NCBI GenBank assembly: GCA_021157485.1
Contig: JAGGWO010000036.1
Coordinates: 1 to 5,358 of the forward strand
DNA from: Sulfurimonas sp.
GTDB taxonomy: Bacteria > Campylobacterota > Campylobacteria > Campylobacterales > Sulfurimonadaceae
Length of the DNA: 5,358 nucleotides
Reading direction: 5' to 3'
Position 1 is the stretch's first letter. Every line of letters starts with the position of its first letter. This document shows, one piece after another, positions 3,791 to 5,358 of this stretch. The position numbers and the translations under genes were made by a program. The notes under the pieces are model-generated. The model made no database searches and was not told where the DNA came from. It saw only the letters and a program-made list of their open reading frames with translations.

Positions 3791-5358
3791 CTAGTGAAAT
3801 TTTCTTATATTCTCTTGTATTTCATCTATTACTTTTTCTAATTTTGCCTCTTTTGCAAAACATCGTCTCATGGTACATGCCAAGTAATCATCATCATTAC
3901 TTTTTTTCATTAAAACATATGGATATTTTATTTTACTTATCTCATCTCGATTTTTTAAAAGATTCTCTTTTTTACTTTTAAGCGTTACGACTTGGAGATT
4001 CTGCATTAAAAACGCAGCTGCGGCCGCTGGAGCATTAGCTTGTTTTAAACGCAACTCTGTATTTATACTTTCAAGTGTACTAATTGCTAACTTTTCATAT
4101 CTAAATGACGCTTTTAGACTTGCCATCTTCACAATATTTTGAGCCATTTTAGAGAGTGGTGATGTGTAGTATTTATCTTTCAAATTAGCCTTTATATTCA
4201 TCTCATCATCAGATAGATACCAAATACCATCTCTATAAAACTTACTTTTCGCCCTATTTAAAAGATACTCTGCAAAATCTAATTTTTTCTCTTCATAATC
4301 AACCTCATATCCAGCAATTAGAGCAGAAATCAAAAAGCTATAATCCTCTAAGAGTCCAAGTTGTGTAGGCTTTATATCACCTATTGTTTGATGATACAAC
4401 TCTCCCCTATTAAACATTAACTCCCTTAATGCGCTTAGATGTTTATCTGCCTTATCTTTATACTTCTTATCTATAGATGATGCTTTATACAGAGCTTCAA
4501 TCATTAAAGCGTTCCAAGCTGTATTTATCTTCTTGTCAATAAATGGATACTCTTTAGTTTTTCTCACTTTTAACAACTCTGACTTAAACTCGTTAAAACC
4601 TTTTGGTCTATCGTTAGTGTAAAAATTCATATGAACTTTGCCTTCAAAGTTTCCCTCTATCGTAAATTCTAAAGACTCCTCAATCTCCGCAGCATGAGGA
4701 TTATTTTTAAGAGCATCTTTAGTCTGCGCAGGAGTAAAAAGAAAGAACTCTCCCTCTTGATGGTCTGAATCGGCATCGCTCGCACTAAAGTATAAACTAT
4801 TATGCAAGAACCTCTTATCAAGCATATCAATACTCTCTATTACTACTGTTTTATAAAGCTCTTTAGAACTTAAACTGTATCCTCTAATATATAGAGGTAT
4901 TAACTCGGCTTGATTGTATAACATCTTCTCAAAATGTGGAATCTCCCATGCAGGATCTACACTGTAACGGTAAAAGCCACCACCTACATGGTCATAAACT
5001 CCTTTTAAAGCCATGGTGTCAAGCATTTGAAAACTATTACTAAGTAACTTATCATCATCGTTTATAAGTGCTAAGTCCATCATCAACGAAAGCTTCGCTG
5101 CCTCTGGAAATTTTTTACGTCTGCCAAAACCTCCAAATATTGTGTCATAACTTTTAGAAATAGAGTTACTTAGTGTTCTAACTGATATATCTTGTGTCAG
5201 CCCTTCACTCTCTTGTCGCGGTTTTTTTACGAGCTCTTCAATCTCTTTTATATCTACTTGAACTGCTTTAAAATCTCTCTGATATTTTTCTCCAAGTCTG
5301 CTTAAAAGAGTATCTAATCCCTCTGAGTAAGACTCTCTTTGTGGTGGTATATATGTTG
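3791..5358 (-). CDS. yyaL: YyaL/DUF255 family protein (thioredoxin-domain, SSP411-like), N-terminus beyond the window
   Basis: A large soluble protein of unknown biochemical role; 521 codons are visible, and the reading frame is open to the right edge. The family is usually about 650-690 aa: an N-terminal thioredoxin-like domain with a CHWCH motif, then an alpha/alpha six-barrel like those of sugar epimerases and six-hairpin glycosidases. The end of the thioredoxin-like domain is visible near 5356-5340 (TYIPPQ). Family motifs follow: GGFG and KFP (about 5104-5134), GGGFYRYSVDPAWEIPHFEKMLYN (about 4913-4990, given here as the core GGGFYRYSVD plus HFEKML), DADS and EGEFF (about 4752-4785), and AWNALMIEALYKAS (about 4480-4522). 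The C-terminus ends with a Cys pair, C-T-M-R-R-C. A TTG at 5086 opens a shorter frame, but homology to the family continues upstream of it, so it is not the start. DUF4395 follows 35 bp downstream. Confidence 0.85.
   Translation of the reverse strand, partial: TYIPPQRESYSEGLDTLLSRLGEKYQRDFKAVQVDIKEIEELVKKPRQESEGLTQDISVRTLSNSISKSYDTIFGGFGRRKKFPEAAKLSLMMDLALINDDDKLLSNSFQMLDTMALKGVYDHVGGGFYRYSVDPAWEIPHFEKMLYNQAELIPLYIRGYSLSSKELYKTVVIESIDMLDKRFLHNSLYFSASDADSDHQEGEFFLFTPAQTKDALKNNPHAAEIEESLEFTIEGNFEGKVHMNFYTNDRPKGFNEFKSELLKVRKTKEYPFIDKKINTAWNALMIEALYKASSIDKKYKDKADKHLSALRELMFNRGELYHQTIGDIKPTQLGLLEDYSFLISALIAGYEVDYEEKKLDFAEYLLNRAKSKFYRDGIWYLSDDEMNIKANLKDKYYTSPLSKMAQNIVKMASLKASFRYEKLAISTLESINTELRLKQANAPAAAAAFLMQNLQVVTLKSKKENLLKNRDEISKIKYPYVLMKKSNDDDYLACTMRRCFAKEAKLEKVIDEIQENIRKFH

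Noticed and set aside
1..5358. CRISPR array, insertion sequence, prophage, toxin-antitoxin or defence system
   Set aside because: No short regular repeats, transposase, integrase or known defence motifs are seen; 'hemolysin III' here is a PAQR membrane protein, not evidence of a toxin.

Overview
The window is an AT-rich chromosomal segment of a Campylobacterota (Epsilonproteobacteria) bacterium, most likely Sulfurimonas or a close relative. The evidence is the HisG N-terminus, the short (about 200 aa) type III pantothenate kinase, periodic T-tracts in front of TACAAT-type -10 boxes without clear -35 boxes, and a small c-type cytochrome lipoprotein. The genus is an inference; no rRNA or other marker gene is present. 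I see no mobile element, tRNA, rRNA or CRISPR array. Gene density is very high, and the only long non-coding stretches are two divergent promoter regions of about 113 bp (108-220) and 150 bp (2468-2617).

Layout, left to right. (1) The 5' end of hisG (minus strand, cut by the window edge). (2) Two tandem plus-strand copies of a TrhA/hemolysin III (PAQR superfamily) seven-helix membrane protein. Each is 213 aa, they are about 67% identical without a gap, and each has its own GATACAAT promoter element. (3) A minus-strand two-gene unit: a 106-aa protein of unknown function followed by coaX, joined by a TAATG stop/start overlap. (4) A divergent intergenic region with an imperfect 13-bp inverted repeat next to the -10 box of a plus-strand gene for a di-heme cytochrome c lipoprotein. 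(5) A minus-strand pair: a large YyaL/DUF255 (thioredoxin-domain, six-hairpin glycosidase-like) protein running off the right edge, then a small DUF4395 membrane protein with a CxxC motif 35 bp downstream.

How the parts fit. hisG (histidine) and coaX (coenzyme A) are housekeeping biosynthesis genes on the same strand, with the opposite-strand trhA pair lying between them. The cytochrome is a likely periplasm-facing electron carrier. The YyaL-DUF4395 pair may have a thiol-redox role, but its biochemical function is unknown. Both convergent junctions (trhA2/coaX and cytochrome/DUF4395) have overlapping 3' ends and no good terminator.

Nothing here is clearly a new defence or mobile system. The points most worth a second look are the tandem trhA duplication that includes its promoter, the unknown gene coupled to coaX, and the dyad in front of the cytochrome gene.
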